A DNA stretch of 64,000 nt from Blastomussa wellsi (lineage: Eukaryota; Cnidaria; Anthozoa; Scleractinia; Plerogyridae). The position numbers and the translations under genes are program-made. The stretch covers positions 15,188,252-15,252,251 of the forward strand of contig OX393562.1 of NCBI GenBank assembly GCA_947652115.1, given 5' to 3'. A model generated the notes under the pieces. The model ran no database searches. It saw only the letters and a program-made list of their open reading frames with translations, and was not told the DNA's origin. Below are positions 47,268 through 59,415 of this stretch, piece after piece (positions within the stretch are counted from its first letter, which is position 1; every line of letters begins with the position of its first letter).

Positions 47268-47310
47268 GAAACGTCAAGTTTATAAAAGTTTTTACCATGC
47301 GTTGTCTATT
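46535..47310 (+). mobile_element. Penelope-like element remnant with inverted flanks and hammerhead motif
   Basis: A GIY-YIG endonuclease fragment (46843-47118) is flanked by inverted arms of about 210 bp, 46535-46745 and 47095-47305. The right arm holds an intact hammerhead core: CTGAAGA at 47244-47250, a 5-bp stem II (GTATG/CATAC), GAAA at 47268-47271 and GTC at 47273-47275. The left arm has the same motif but TAAA instead of GAAA. The reverse transcriptase is missing, so it is a truncated, dead element. Confidence 0.72.
46843..47118 (+). pseudogene. GIY-YIG endonuclease fragment of a Penelope-like retroelement
   Basis: The 91-codon frame includes SFYVGNIKRRLHDMKTEH, HAIFTGHNIKWDHFEIL and IKETLLISDLEPPLNE. 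This is the typical end of the Penelope-like endonuclease: a YVG..KRRL..RKTEH helix, a TGH..KWD..EIL block and a final KE-containing helix before PPLN. The GIY part of the motif and all of the reverse transcriptase are missing upstream. In intact elements this domain nicks target DNA. Here it is a fragment and presumably inactive. The TAA at 47116 is the natural ORF2 end. Confidence 0.75.
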
Positions 47311-49010
47311 GATAATGTTTGTAACCGCCTTTTGTTTTCTTTTTCCTCTCAAGGCAAGTTCGGATAATTTGGTACTTCAACAAGACAATCAAGTTGGAAT
47401 TTTCCTCATGACTTGGCTATTTGCTTGGCAGTGAACTGATTTTGTAAGAAGAAATTATATCTCGATCATTAATCGGAATAAATCTGTCTTGATGTGCATT
47501 AATTAAATTTATTTTCCTTTACCTAACAAAGAACCAGAAACCAGCTTGATCCAGAATTAACTCCATGAAAACATCCATCTGTCCGCCACAGAGGTCCATG
47601 GAAGGCCGCCTTTCAATCTTGAAAGTCCAGCATAACCCCGTAGCAAGGAGGTCACTATGGGAAAAAACAAGATAAACTTCATGTCAATTTTCAATTTGGT
47701 TGGTTTCAATAGGTATTATACTGAACTTTGTAAAAATGTACTCAAAGTCTGGTCCCAAAAATAATTTGAATAACAAATCCCCCCTCCCGCCACCAGAAAA
47801 AGGAAATCGAAGGTGATTTTATAGTTACGTGTGGCGAAATAACACTGAACGTTTTCTTGCATTGTTCAATATAAGACGTATGAACAATAGGTTCTCATGC
47901 CATAAACTAAATTAGCCATGCGGTTCTCCAAAAGGGTAAAAGACCCCGGTCGTTTTGGAAAATCGATTCATATCTGTCACTTAATAATATTTTGGACAGC
48001 AACACCATATTGCCTGTATGGGCAATTTTTTAGCCTCTCGCAACACGAGATTTTTCTCATTCGCTCGCTACAAAAAGCGACGGAAATACTTTAAAATAGC
48101 CATCGGATATATTTCTATAAAAGTATGTTAGTTATAAAGTAAGTAAGTTTAAAAAGATTAAATCGGAATATTAAGGAAATAATTTGGTTACATTCTTTCA
48201 ATGTAAAAGTTGGTTACCTTTCAAAGACCCCGTGGCTAATTTGCATCATAATATGCAAACCAACATGGCGGCGGCTATTGAAGGTCGTTCAAGGTCACCC
48301 AAATCCACAAGGGATAACAAGAGTCAGTTTCAACTAAAAAATATTTGCTCATATTTGTTTAAGTTTTCAATGCCAACGAGACGTACAATCCAGTAGTCAG
48401 CTTCTCTTCATGTACAACAACTCGAAGAAAATTTGTTTAGAAGATCGCACAAAATAGATCATTTCCACGGAAAAATTGTGTTTTAAATTTTTCCTGCTTC
48501 TTGTTTTCTTGTTCAAGTTGACGTGTCATTATAAATTAAAGTTGTTATCAGGCCGGGTTGTTAAAAGCGCGATAAATAATATCCAGGATTAGTGCAAGTT
48601 TTGATTTATTTTTTGATATTTTAGCGAGAGTTTTTGCCCACGATGTGTATAAGGAGGCTTACTTCAGTTCTTAAAGGGGAAATGAGCCCAACTTTGAACT
48701 CTTTTTGTAAAATGTTCAAAATTATTTTATCTTTCTCTGATTACTGTTAGTTACAGTGTACAACCGTTCACAGAACCATCATATGCGACATCTGAACATT
48801 AAAAATGCTAATTAACTGCCAAATTAAACGACCTAGTGCATAAGAGGGGGCTGGGTACTAGTACCTGGAATGGCGTTTTTCTCAACATCTGTTCGAATGA
48901 TCCCACCTCAAAATTTCGTAAAATTAGCTCTGATTAAACTTCATGTCAAATAAAATAAAAATCAATAAGACAGATTTTTTGCGCTATTGGTGGTTTTAAC
49001 GTCACGCAAG
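47311..49010. other. Intergenic DNA with repeat pieces, no supported gene
   Basis: Near 48225-48285, GGCTAATTTGCATCATAATA followed by AACATGGCGGCGGCTATTGA is related to the right arm of the foldback element at 3690-4440. A 70-codon frame crossing it is repeat-derived. No splice-consistent gene was found. Confidence 0.45.
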
Positions 49011-49719
49011 TACATACATACATTCATATTTTATTGCAACTCCCTAAAAAGGGTTTTTCAGTTACAAATTAATTAAAAAATGCAAAGAATAATAATCAAT
49101 ATAAAAATAAGAATAAGTAAACAATTAATTAATACAAATCTAAGTTATGTGTTTTCCTAAATAGATGAAATTAAGTTAAAAGTAATTGTTTGGTCAATTT
49201 CGATTTAAAGGCTTTTACAGAGTTTACATTTTTAAGATCATTACTTAAGTTATTCCATAGTTTGGCTCCACGGTATGAGAAAGAACGCTGACCGGTGGCC
49301 AATCTGCATCTCAAAATGTTCAGATGGTTGCTCTGTCTTGTATTTCTAATATTAATTTGAGAGCGAAATAGAAATTTTTCTGCCAGATAATCAGGGACGA
49401 GATTATGAATACACTTAAAAATCATTATTGCATCGTTTAAATAGAGTCTATCGCAGACAGGCAGCCAATTAAGGGATCTAATGCCTTGCGAAATATGATC
49501 GAACTTTCGGAGTCCCAATACGATACGAGCGGCGAAGTTCTGAACCAATTGGAGTTTCTTAATATTAGAATGACTAGTGTTCGACCAAACCGTCGAACAG
49601 TATAAGAGTTTACTAAAAATAAAACAGTTCATAAGTAAAATCAATGTCTTCTTATAAGTAAAATCAATGTCTCGTATCACGCAAGTTTCACGCAAGTAAG
49701 AAATAAAATCGCTTACCAT
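49011..49719 (-). mobile_element. 5'-truncated non-LTR retrotransposon (CR1/L2-like) with ORF2 C terminus
   Basis: A 182-codon frame (49719-49171, minus) contains KLQLVQNFAARIVLG, SLNWLPVCDRLYLNDAIMIF, LVPDYLAEKF and a final RGAKLWNNLSNDLK region. This is the conserved end of ORF2 (reverse transcriptase) proteins of CR1/L2/Jockey-type LINEs. The 3' end is AT-rich with a TACATACATACAT tail at 49011. TCACGCAAGT flanks the left end (49002-49011) and occurs twice at the right (49677 and 49688), a likely target-site duplication. It lacks the catalytic domains. Confidence 0.75.
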
Positions 49720-49739
49720 TCAATAAATTGAGTCAAGAA

Positions 49740-50758
49740 ATTGAGTATCGTAGAAGAGTAATAGATAAACAACGTGCCAAAGTTTCGGGGATGTACGATA
49801 TTCCGAACTCAAGTTGTTCGGCAAAGTATGGAGACGCCATGTTGGAGCCCGCAGGAAACCAGTGGAAACATCTGGAGCTTACTTAGGCTCTCTCAAAACG
49901 TTTCTTCTCTTTGTTAAACTTGAAAACAGTCGCATAGACACTTCCCTCAACATATCGGTTACTCAGAACTCGAAAACATAAGGCGAATCGATATTTTCGC
50001 GCAGGTAACATGTTACCCAGAAACAATGCCGATGTCACGCACGGTGAAAAATCTGAAATTCAAACTGTTCTATTTTCAAAACAAAGCCGTCTACCGAGCT
50101 CCAAACAGGGCAGCAGATATATGTTTAAAAATTTCTATTGCCTGATGAAGTTGAAAACTTCATTTTTTTAATTTTAGTTTTTTCTGACGTCACGTTAAAA
50201 CCAAGAATTTTTAAACTAGGCAAAATATCACATTTTCATATTTTGCAAAAAAAATCTGTGCTACAGATTTTATTTAGCATGAATGCTTTTTAAGAGAAAA
50301 TTTATAATTTCTGAAATTTTTAGGAGGAGTCATAGGGGTAGATGTTAAGATAAACGTCATAAAAACCACTAGTGCCCAGTCCGCTCTTAGCACTCGGTTG
50401 TTCATTTTTGCTGCATATTAGCATTTTTATTGTTCATTTATCGCATATATAATGTTTGTACGCTGTAACAAATAATAATACAAGAAAGATAAAACATTTC
50501 TGAACATTTTGCAAAAGAGTTAAAAGTTTGGCTTATTTATCCTCTCAAAATTGTAGCAAGCACTTTAATCTTAAACTATAAAACATTCAAAGAATGGATA
50601 AAAAAAAAACACGATCGCCTTTGAATCCTGGAATAGTAATAATCACCATCTCAACAACCCGGCCTTGAAGTAATGCACGATAAAGTGATGAATACTTTAG
50701 GCATCTAAACTCACCATTTTAGTTTTTCTCGCAAGTTAGTTTTCGTCTTCCTTTAACT
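49740..50758. other. Intergenic DNA with an interspersed repeat
   Basis: About 49960-50220 resembles 36640-37090 (GTTCTATTTTCAAAACAAAG, TGACGTCACGTTAAAACCAAG). The rest is AT-rich and without supported genes. Confidence 0.4.
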
Positions 50759-51311
50759 TTAATCGCGAGGCACCACAGCAATACCAATCTGCAAAGCGAT
50801 TAAAAATGCAACATAAGCACAGACCAAAGTTATTTGGTTCAAAACTTCTTCATTTTAATAAATTAAAGAAACGAATAATGCTTATACTGCTGATTACTGC
50901 TCGCTATCTCTAGAGAAACGAAACGATATTGTGCGAATGTATCATTTACTACCGTAGTTCAGCACAAAGTTTCGTTCGCGGTGGAGAAGCAAACTGAAAC
51001 AGTGGAATTGCATTAACAAAAACAGCAAAACGATTGTTAAGTCTGATTTCCGGGAGTTTAATGTGGAGAGAGGTGTGTAATTTATTTTCCAACCCCTTCT
51101 TATCAACCATCTTAATACCCGGCAATACATCGAAAATAAAAAGGTAACGAGAGAACGTTACAAATAAATTATATTCCCGGAACTAGCATTAATTTGTCAG
51201 TTAGTCAGGATAAATTATATTTCGAGCTTGGAAATGAATACTGTGTAAGTTACCTGAAGAAATCGTGTTATGGACCAATCCACTGGAATCTCTGCGGTAT
51301 TATTATCAGTC
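50759..51311 (-). CDS. Two weak exons of an unrecognised gene (3' end)
   Basis: Exon 51311-51254 (acceptor TTTTCAG, donor CAGGTAACT) reads TDNNTAEIPVDWSITRFLQ. A terminal exon 50788-50759 (acceptor TTTGCAG) joins in phase 0 and reads IGIAVVPRD followed by TAA. Together they give only 28 residues, and upstream exons were not found. The phase agreement and clean splice sites are the only support. Chance is a real alternative. Confidence 0.28.
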
Positions 51312-51399
51312 CTGAAAATAATAAAATAGTTTAGACGATTGATTTAAACTTGTCCAGGCATATAGGCTTCTCATATTAATCTCGCTTGTTTTGCCGACA

Positions 51400-53170
51400 A
51401 CCCAGTCTTCATTTAGGAATCGTCAGAGAAAAAGAAAAAAATTACACTGTTTTTGTCTTTAAATATTGCCATAGCTAGTAGCATCAGTCGAATAAATGTT
51501 CCGCTAATCTGATGCACGTATACCTCGGATAACCCGACAAGAAACAACTTACATAGGCGTGCGAGCCGGGGGGCCGGAGCACCCCTAGTTTCGGAAATGT
51601 TCGACATTTCTCGGGCAAAACGCTTAGGATTCGGGCAACAACAGTTGCATTTTTTGGGCGGTTGTATACTAGTTTAATGACAACGCATTCGGGAATTGTG
51701 TATTTTCTCGGGCAGGGAGGTTACAGCCCCCCGCCCCCACTCAAGCTCGGAGGCGCCCGTACAGGCCAATGACAACTAACATTTGACAACCGCTTATTAT
51801 GGGGATTTATGAACCAATTTTAGCTGCGTTCTTACATCCCCTTCCTAGAAGGAAAAGCTTAATTACCACTGCAAAGTATTTTGTTGTATTGCACAGTTCT
51901 TACCTTAGGAAGTCTCAAACGCCATGCAGCTTTTTCTCCGAAGCACGTGTTTCAACCGTTACCCAAAAGCAAAGTTCTTGTTGCAGAGATTTGCGTTTTG
52001 TTCCCGCTCCTAACGTAAGGAAAACACCAAAACTGAAGCTTGGTCCTTCACCGTAGCCCAAAACGATGGTTAAAATCCTGAACTCAGACGATAAACGAGC
52101 GAAGAACACAAAGCGATAAATGTTTCAGCGCATGAATAATTTACAATTTAAATTTTCAAATATTTGCGACCACGCATCGAATGGCTGCTTCAGTGCGATC
52201 ATTTGATTGGTTTGTCTTCTCTCTGTTATATGAGCGGGATATTTAAATTTCTATTTGAATGCAGAGAAATATGAGCGACGAATTAGTTGTTACACCTGTT
52301 TTCATCGCAAAATTCATATCTGCACTAAGCAGTTTATATTTTGATCAGAAAAAAAAGCATAAAACCAACTCTCTTCTAGATCCCTTCTAGTGTCGTCACC
52401 TAGCGGATAAATTAAGGAAGACCCTGGAAACGAGATTAATTCATGACGTCATTTCAGTAGATTCCAGACCCCAACAACTGAGTCGTGTTCAACCTCGTCA
52501 TGTATAAATTAGTTGATTTTATTAAGTTAACACTTTATTAAGTAAAAACGTACTTGTGTCTAGTTTTACAAGGCCCACCCAAAGTGTTTTTTGCGGGTGC
52601 CCAAAGAGTAATTAAATAAATATAATTCAATATATTATCAATATTGGCATATTTCTACCCTGACTCTCCTCTGATAACCACACTTTGTATTAATTGACTA
52701 CTATTTTTCTCTTCAATGCTCCTGACAGAAAGTTCAATTTAGCTTCTAAATTTAATTACAAAGTATACTAGGCCAGTTAAAATAATGACTTGAAAAATCT
52801 ATCTGACGGATTTAATAGAACTTAGCCCGAAAGGGACAGTACGATAATTGAAGCATCTTAAAACAGATGTACGTTTAAGAGCCTTATTTCAGTGTACAAT
52901 CATTGTCAAATGATTCAATAGATAAAGAATTTTCTTTGCTTTATGATACAATTTTACTCCACGCGTTCCCCTTTTAAAAATTAAATTTTAAAAATATTCA
53001 GTTATGAAAATTAATCTCCCCCTCCCCACTTCAACAAATTTCATTACTAGGCATGCAACTTCTTTAGAGAAGTTAGATGTCACTTATTTTTTAAAACAGC
53101 AACAACTACGGAAACTTATAGAAACATTTGTAAAAAGATAAACTAAATTTGACGATTAAAATTAAGCTCA
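51400..53170. other. Intergenic DNA downstream of the DUF229 gene
   Basis: A GC-rich patch at about 51540-51780, with several CGGGCAA-type repeats and a CCCCCGCCCCC run, looks like a dispersed element. A good minus-strand donor (CCTAAGGTAAGAA) near 51905 has no clear coding exon and might belong to an untranslated exon. Nothing else is supported. Confidence 0.4.
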
Positions 53171-53175
53171 AGTTA

Positions 53176-56100
53176 TCAACGTTTTAGCTTCTTACAGTAG
53201 CAGAATTTCCTAGCGTAAGGTTCCTTGCGTAAAATACACCTCGGCTGATTGCCATAAACATTTGTTCTACTCAAATTCGGATTAACGACCACCTTATGGT
53301 GCTCTCGTATAGTGACTGTCACTTCAAACAAAGCGTCCCCGGGGCTTGTCATAAAGTTAATTCTATAATGAGCACTGTCCGATGTCGGTGAGCCGAAATT
53401 TACGGCTCGATCCGAATCCTGGTTCGTACTGCTAAATCGCCGAAGCTTCTCGTTCGGCTTGAAGCTGGCGGCTTTGAGAATCTTCTTTAGTTCGACTCGA
53501 GCACACGACGTTCGCAGTAATTTCGTGCGATTCAAGATGACGTCATTGATGTACTTGACAGCCATTTCTGCTCCGCCAATCACGTCCGGATGTGTAATGT
53601 CTACTTCCGTGAATTCGAGACATGGGCACCAGTGTTCGCCGACCCCTGGTAAACAAAAACAAACGTCAGCTGTGAAGGACACATCTGCTAGTAGAGAAAC
53701 GTAATACAGGGACTTTTTGATCTTCCAGCATCCTTGATTCCCGGAATTGCTGAATTAGAAACAATGTGACAAATAACCTACACAATTCGTTTGGTCACTT
53801 TACCAGACACGTGTTTGTTAAAGACACATACAATTCGTTAACTTGACAATTTGCAAAAACTATCACAAATTTAAAAGCTGTACAGTTTCAAAGGAAATTT
53901 CAGTACGGTGCATTTAAATCACCATTGACCAATCACCGGAGCTCTAGGTGGAAAAGACTTGTAAGCCAAATCACGGTTGGTTTCGAGTTTTGACTGGTAA
54001 AAACACAATTTCTCCAATCATATTGGTTAATGCTTGGCACAAGATTTTTAACAGCAATTCTAAAACCCTGCGAAGTGTACTTCACACCAGTCAATCTCTA
54101 ACTGTACATGTACATATTTTCTATATGAATTCTAAGCAGCAGAAGAGCGTTCATTGTAAATCTCTTCTTACCTGCTTCGCTGCAAGTCCTCGTGTAGTTT
54201 AATTTCTTGAACAAGCTTTGTGTTTTTTCTCCTTGGGGCTCTTCGGGATATGTTAACACGTGACGCAGTGTGGCGTGGAGATCAAACGGCGACGAGATCA
54301 CGTGCTGATTGTGTTCCAATGCCGTGGAAATATCCGGATATTTCTTTTCAAGCCACGCAGGAACCGAGATCGACAGCCAAGGTAACCGCTCCTCCAGCTT
54401 TCCCTGCATGGTATTTCTGACGTCATCATTGCGTGAGCCGTGATCTCCAAATATGATTATAACAGAGTTGTTGTGGTAATTTTGGTCGACCAAAGCGCGG
54501 AGTAACCGCACAATGTCGTTGTCTGCGTAACTGAGGTGATTAGGGTGAGCGTGAGTTAAGTACGACATGAAAGCGAAGGCAAATTTTGGAGTTTTTGGAT
54601 AAGCCGCGAAATAGCTGAGCACATAATCTAGGGTGTAGTTAACCATGAATGTTGAACGTGAACACAATCCAGGCTCGTCTCGCTCGCCTTTTTGCTCCAG
54701 CGCTAGAAAAAAAGGCCTCCCAAAATGATGAGTAGGAGGATCGTCAAACCCCAAGAGCCTCAGGTTAAATGCACCCGTGGAAGGGTCATCTTCCGTCATC
54801 ATTGTGACGTATCCATGTTCCTTGTACTGTTTCATAATCCAGGGCCATTTATCAATGGGGGCGCTGTTGTCATACCCTTGACGCCCCTCTGGGAGTTCCG
54901 TCTCGTGAAAGCCAGTGAGCATCGCGGTCAGAGCAGGCGTGGTCGCGTCACCGATAACAGTTTGCCCGGAAATAAAGTAAGTCTTCAATGACGTCTTGAG
55001 AAAATTGATCGATTTTGGCATCTTACGACGAAAACTTGCGGCTGAAACTGAATCAAATCCAAGCATCACAACATTTAAACCCAATCCTTCGTTCTTTTCT
55101 TGTCTTATCCTATTCGACTCATTTATTACATCTGGTCGCGGAACGACTCTAGCGAGGTAGCTAGTGACTTCCTTGCCGGTTTTCAGCTTGTACTTGACTA
55201 TCAAAAAGTCCGATTTATTTACCACATTCGAAGGCTGGAATTCCACTGCTGAAGCGTTAAACGGGTTTCCTTGTTTAGCATAGTGTATGGCGCTATCGGT
55301 GCCACTATCAAGGTGAATCGTCTCCACATTCACTTCACTAAAATCGATTGAACTGGCGTTCACCTCGCCCGTGAGAACCAGTCTGTTATCGATTACGTCA
55401 AACGCAGGTAATGGGTATCCACTTCTACATCCGGGATCATTACCAACATCTTTTAACAAATGGCTAATAGAGGGGTCCCATGGGTTGAGTTTTGGCAGCT
55501 TGCAAGTGTTCAGGTTTGGAGATGTGGTGTACGTAGGTGTTGGTGATCCTGTGGTACGTGGTGTTGTATACGGCGAAGAAAGATCAGCGTTAATGGGGCG
55601 AGTGGAAGATTTAGCGAGTGAGCCTGTGTAATTTTGCTGCGCTTTGGTCGAAGCACCAGATAGCAAGATACCCGATGAAGTAGACTCTAACTCAGCGTCA
55701 GTGTTTGAGGTGCGCTCGCGCTCGCTCTTCAGTTTTTGGGTTGAACTTGTTGAAGTGCCGGAAACCGAAGCCTGAGTTGTACTAATAATCTGGCTTTTTG
55801 TCGTGGTCTCTTCGAGGTCGAGTATTGGAGATGAGTCAGGAGGGGGCGTGACACCATTCTCCGCAAGCCAATCCAAGGTGTCCTCAACTTCGTCATCGCC
55901 TTCCACTCCGATGTAAAGCTTTTCTGGAGGTTCGGTTGCGTTGTAGCCATTAATCACGTGAACGTTTTGATCAGTTGAGTTATCATTGCCATACAAATCC
56001 AAGTCTTCTTCTGTAAGATCTCCCTCCTCTTCGCTAGTTTCTTTTATGAGAGACTTGTCCCTATCAGGAATAACACTGCGGTGGAGAATAATAGATATAT

Positions 56101-57634
56101 GGAATTATAATAGTACTATTACCAAGAGAAGAATATCTCCTAAATTAGCGGCTAAGAGCCGTGAGATTCGTTTGTTTTCGAATACCGAACCCAATCAAAC
56201 TTAATCATGTGATTGGGTGCGATTGAGTTCGATTTGGTTCGATTAGCAACGTCGTATTTGTTCCCGTGGTCCTGTTCTGGTAGGTTAGTGTTAATTACTA
56301 GCTCACGAATTACTTTCTTGGCGAGCCACTTTTTTGGTGTCTCGGCACCAGACTTTTCGCCGGATCGCTCTCTCGCTCTTTTCGCTGCGTCGCTCGCGTG
56401 TGTGCCAAAGGTGAGCATTCCCGTCCCCAGAGGCCACGATATGATCCTTTTGGTCAGCATCAAGAATCGAAACCTCTGGCCGCCCCCAAATTATTAGCAT
56501 GCGCAGAGTACTCGTTCTGTACATTTCCGCCAATGCGATTTGTCGAATCCGTGAAGCACGAACTTCCGGTTTTGGAGGTGGCCAGAGGTCGCGATTCTTG
56601 GTGCTGACCAAAAGGAGCGCGACCTCTGGGGACGAGAATGAACGCGAGACTGACTCGCAGGCCAGTTGATTACAAGCTGTCGTGTTAATCACGCAACTCG
56701 TCTCTTCAAGCGTTGCGTGACAACCAGGACATGTACGCTGTAGCAAATATTCAGATGTTCATGTTTTGAAGCCTTTTGTTGCCTTTCTTTGAACAACGAA
56801 CTTACACAAGAGAAATTAAAAGATGGATCTGCACATGTTTAATACTTTCTGCTCCAAGTCACCTCTATTTCTCCCTGGCAACTTTAAGCCTTCTCTGGTT
56901 TCGTTTGCACTGAGAGCACTTAACACTCTTAAATCTCGTCTGAGCTCCAGTAGAGTTGATATTGAGTCATATTCGACGCACATACGAGCACACAAGCGTA
57001 AAATAAATCGCATGGTTTGATTCCAACGCTGTATTTTCTAAATAGTTTCTGCGGGTTGGCTACCAGCCACCCCATAGGGCAATCTCGCGGTTTCTTCACC
57101 GGAAACTAAAGGAATGTTTCGGAAGATGAATTAAGGATTGTTTACTAACGTAGATGAAAAGCACTGAATATCCTACAAGTAAATAAGTTATGAATAAACG
57201 AATCTTAACAAATACTGTCCAGGAATGAATTGTGTTAAAGCACTTCACCCCGGCACGAGCTCCAAAAATTGAATAGGCTGGATACAGTAGTCAGCATAAC
57301 TCTCACAAATTGCGATGCATGACCATACAGATTACGGTACGAGTCTTGGCTTGCCTTGCCTTGATTTCACCCAGAAATCCACCCCAAAAAGGGATTGGGC
57401 TAAGAAATCCTGGTGAATATCCGCGACAATACAATACACGCATTTTAATTTAGCGATCGAGGCACGTTTCATCAGTGACCTTTAGCGGACTCACCTTGAA
57501 AAATCTTTCGTTTGCTTAAGCCCACGGGTGATGTAGTCGCTACGGTCCTGTTGGAGTTTGTAAAGAACTGCCAGTGCACTACAGCAAAGAAACACCAGGG
57601 CGATGAATCGTTTTTGGCAGCGCGAAGACACCAT
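53176..57634 (-). CDS. DUF229-type sulfatase-fold membrane protein, complete, three exons
   Basis: Exons 57634-57495, 56075-54172 and 53645-53176 (stop) join in phase to give 837 residues. A type II signal anchor lies at ~10-26 (RFIALVFLCCSALAVLYKL), so the bulk faces the Golgi lumen or outside. After an acidic stretch, residues ~137-236 form a Ser/Thr/Pro-rich, mucin-like stalk. The core then has VVMLGFDSVSAASFRR (Asp ~388), a GDATTPALTAML segment (~422-433, probable Thr nucleophile), EDDPSTGAFN, SYLTHAHPN and IIFGDHGSR (~587-595). A late His lies in SPFDLHATL. This is the alkaline phosphatase/sulfatase fold of the DUF229 family, found in animals and without an assigned substrate; metal-binding Asp/His residues appear intact. 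The last exon is Cys-rich (about 155 residues). N-glycosylation sites are frequent. The short intron 53646-54171 and the larger 56076-57494 carry no other gene. Confidence 0.88.
56413..56642. mobile_element. MITE in intron 1 of the DUF229 gene
   Basis: CATTCCCGTCCCCAGAGGCC near 56416 is repeated in reverse complement near 56620-56640 (CTCTGGGGACGAGAATG). Inner CCTTTTGGTCAGCA faces TGCTGACCAAAAGG. ORFs in this stretch on both strands follow from the inverted repeat. Confidence 0.7.
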
Positions 57635-57639
57635 TCTGT

Positions 57640-58835
57640 TGTCCGATCTTCCCACATCCACCAGCTATAGAAAGGTTGAAGAGCAGCTCGTAGTACAAGT
57701 GTATGTGTTTCGAAACAAATTTTTTTTCGTTCCAAAAATAGGCATCGGTTCGGCAGGTCGGGTTACACGTCCTGTTTAACAGGACATGTAATAGCTCCTG
57801 TTGTCAAACGGAAGTAGAACGTTTGGTTAATTAATTAAAAGAGATTCTTTTTCATGAATTCGTCCTAGCTAAAAATCTGAGGAACAAAACGGATGTTTTT
57901 ATTTGACCTCACAAGCGTTCCCCGCGTACAATCAAAAGATTTTCCAAATTTGGTTGCGCGAAAATTGGGGCAAGGGCATATTAAATATAGGTGGAAGGGG
58001 AGGGGCCCCACGCCTCAATTTTCGTGCGCCAAAAGTGCGGGAAAGCCTGCAACGCAGGCTGGATAAACCTCGTACAGGATATAGGGTGGCAAAAAGTACA
58101 AGAATGAAAATAAATTTTAAACCGGATCAAATTGTTTTTAGACCAGACAGCTTAGGCCATTGTTGCATTTTTAAGTTCTACAGTGGAGTATCATGAGCTT
58201 GTGTAAACACACAAATTCTCCAAACAAATCTCCCTGAATTCCCTGTAGAGATAGTCAACTTTGGTGCGAGTGATATATCATATCTTTTGTTTCTTACCAT
58301 ATACTCATCATTTGAGTATATTGTAAGCAATTAGTAAAGGCCTTAAAGGGCCAGTATCACGCTAAGTTTAGTAACTCATCGAAAATCAACTGGACCCGTT
58401 TTGGTAAGTTGAAGCTGCATGATAATGATAAAAAATCACTTGAAAGACTACCGTAATATATAAAACTGATTATAGACGTTTTTGCCGCGGACGGATGGCC
58501 AAGATTGAGATTTATGCCAACTTTGAAACGTTGAGTAGACGTTTTCAAGTTTTCCCATTGCATCTCATGTGAAATCAGTACTAACATATTTTGCCTTGTC
58601 CTTCTGTTCTGAATTCACTTGATTTTATAAAATTAGTGATTTTGAAACGATTTCAGGATTGAAGAGGCGTTAGAAGTTTAAATTTATCGAATCGTGATAA
58701 ACTCCTTGATACTTGATCCCCTTAAAGGGCATCGACCAAGTGTTTTCATGATATGTTATCTGTGCATAGCGCTTTGGAGTTTACAGTCATGACTGACAAA
58801 AACCAAAATTTTGGGACGCATGGGTACATCATGTT
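57640..58835. other. Region upstream of the DUF229 gene
   Basis: This includes the presumed promoter and 5' leader of the minus-strand DUF229 gene. No TATA box or defined site is recognisable. The stretch at 58330-58620 (with CCGCGGACGGATGGCC) looks repeat-derived. No gene is supported. Confidence 0.35.
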
Positions 58836-58838
58836 TAG

Positions 58839-58978
58839 ACAATAGGCCATTTCCGAGTTCTCTTTTGCCTCAGTGTAATCATCCTCATGCAAAACAAGCT
58901 TATTTCCATGTGAATACTTTCGCACTTAGACTCGCTTTGAAACTGATAGAAAAGGGAACTCGGAATTGGCCTATTCCT
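58839..58978. mobile_element. Small MITE (~140 bp)
   Basis: AATAGGCCATTTCCGAGTTC with CTCTTTT at the left matches the reverse complement of AAAAGGGAACTCGGAATTGG with CCTATTC at the right. It is a compact non-coding element. Confidence 0.7.
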
Positions 58979-59159
58979 TTTCAACTGAAGTCTTTGACTA
59001 ACATTTCCTTATTTACCCGAGCCACCACGTTTCAGATTGCTCCAAGACAATTGGCACAGTCAGAAACATTTGGTGAACAAAAATGGCTCTGTAGAAATCA
59101 ATGATGAGAACAGGCCTCTAGTGGTTATGCCATAAGAAATTTGGAACAATCATCGTTCC

Positions 59160-59415
59160 AGGAAAACATACCCCACCCACCCCACCCCTAGAACATGTTT
59201 TTGCAACATGCTATAAGGACCGCCTTTACCTGTGTAGGATACAAAAATTGGAATTTCTCAAATTCTGTCAGGATGAAAGGTTTTATTAATTTGTTTCAAA
59301 AATGCAACTTTGAGGTTCTTTCGATTTTTATATTATTGTCGAGACGGCTTTTCGTATTTGGCCGCTCGGAGATCCAAACTCGACATCGAAAATCCACTTT
59401 TTTAGAATGCTAGCA
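59160..59415. repeat. Dispersed repeat, copy 1 of an inverted pair
   Basis: The segment (GCAACATGCTATAAGGACC, TCTGTCAGGATGAAAGG, GTATTTGGCCGCTCGGAGAT) is repeated inverted at 60890-61145 with many small differences. The two copies are about 1.5 kb apart. Confidence 0.72.

Noticed and set aside
55371..56746. Antisense and shadow ORFs over the DUF229 gene and its intron
   Set aside because: They overlap a well-supported exon on the other strand or the inverted repeats of a MITE.
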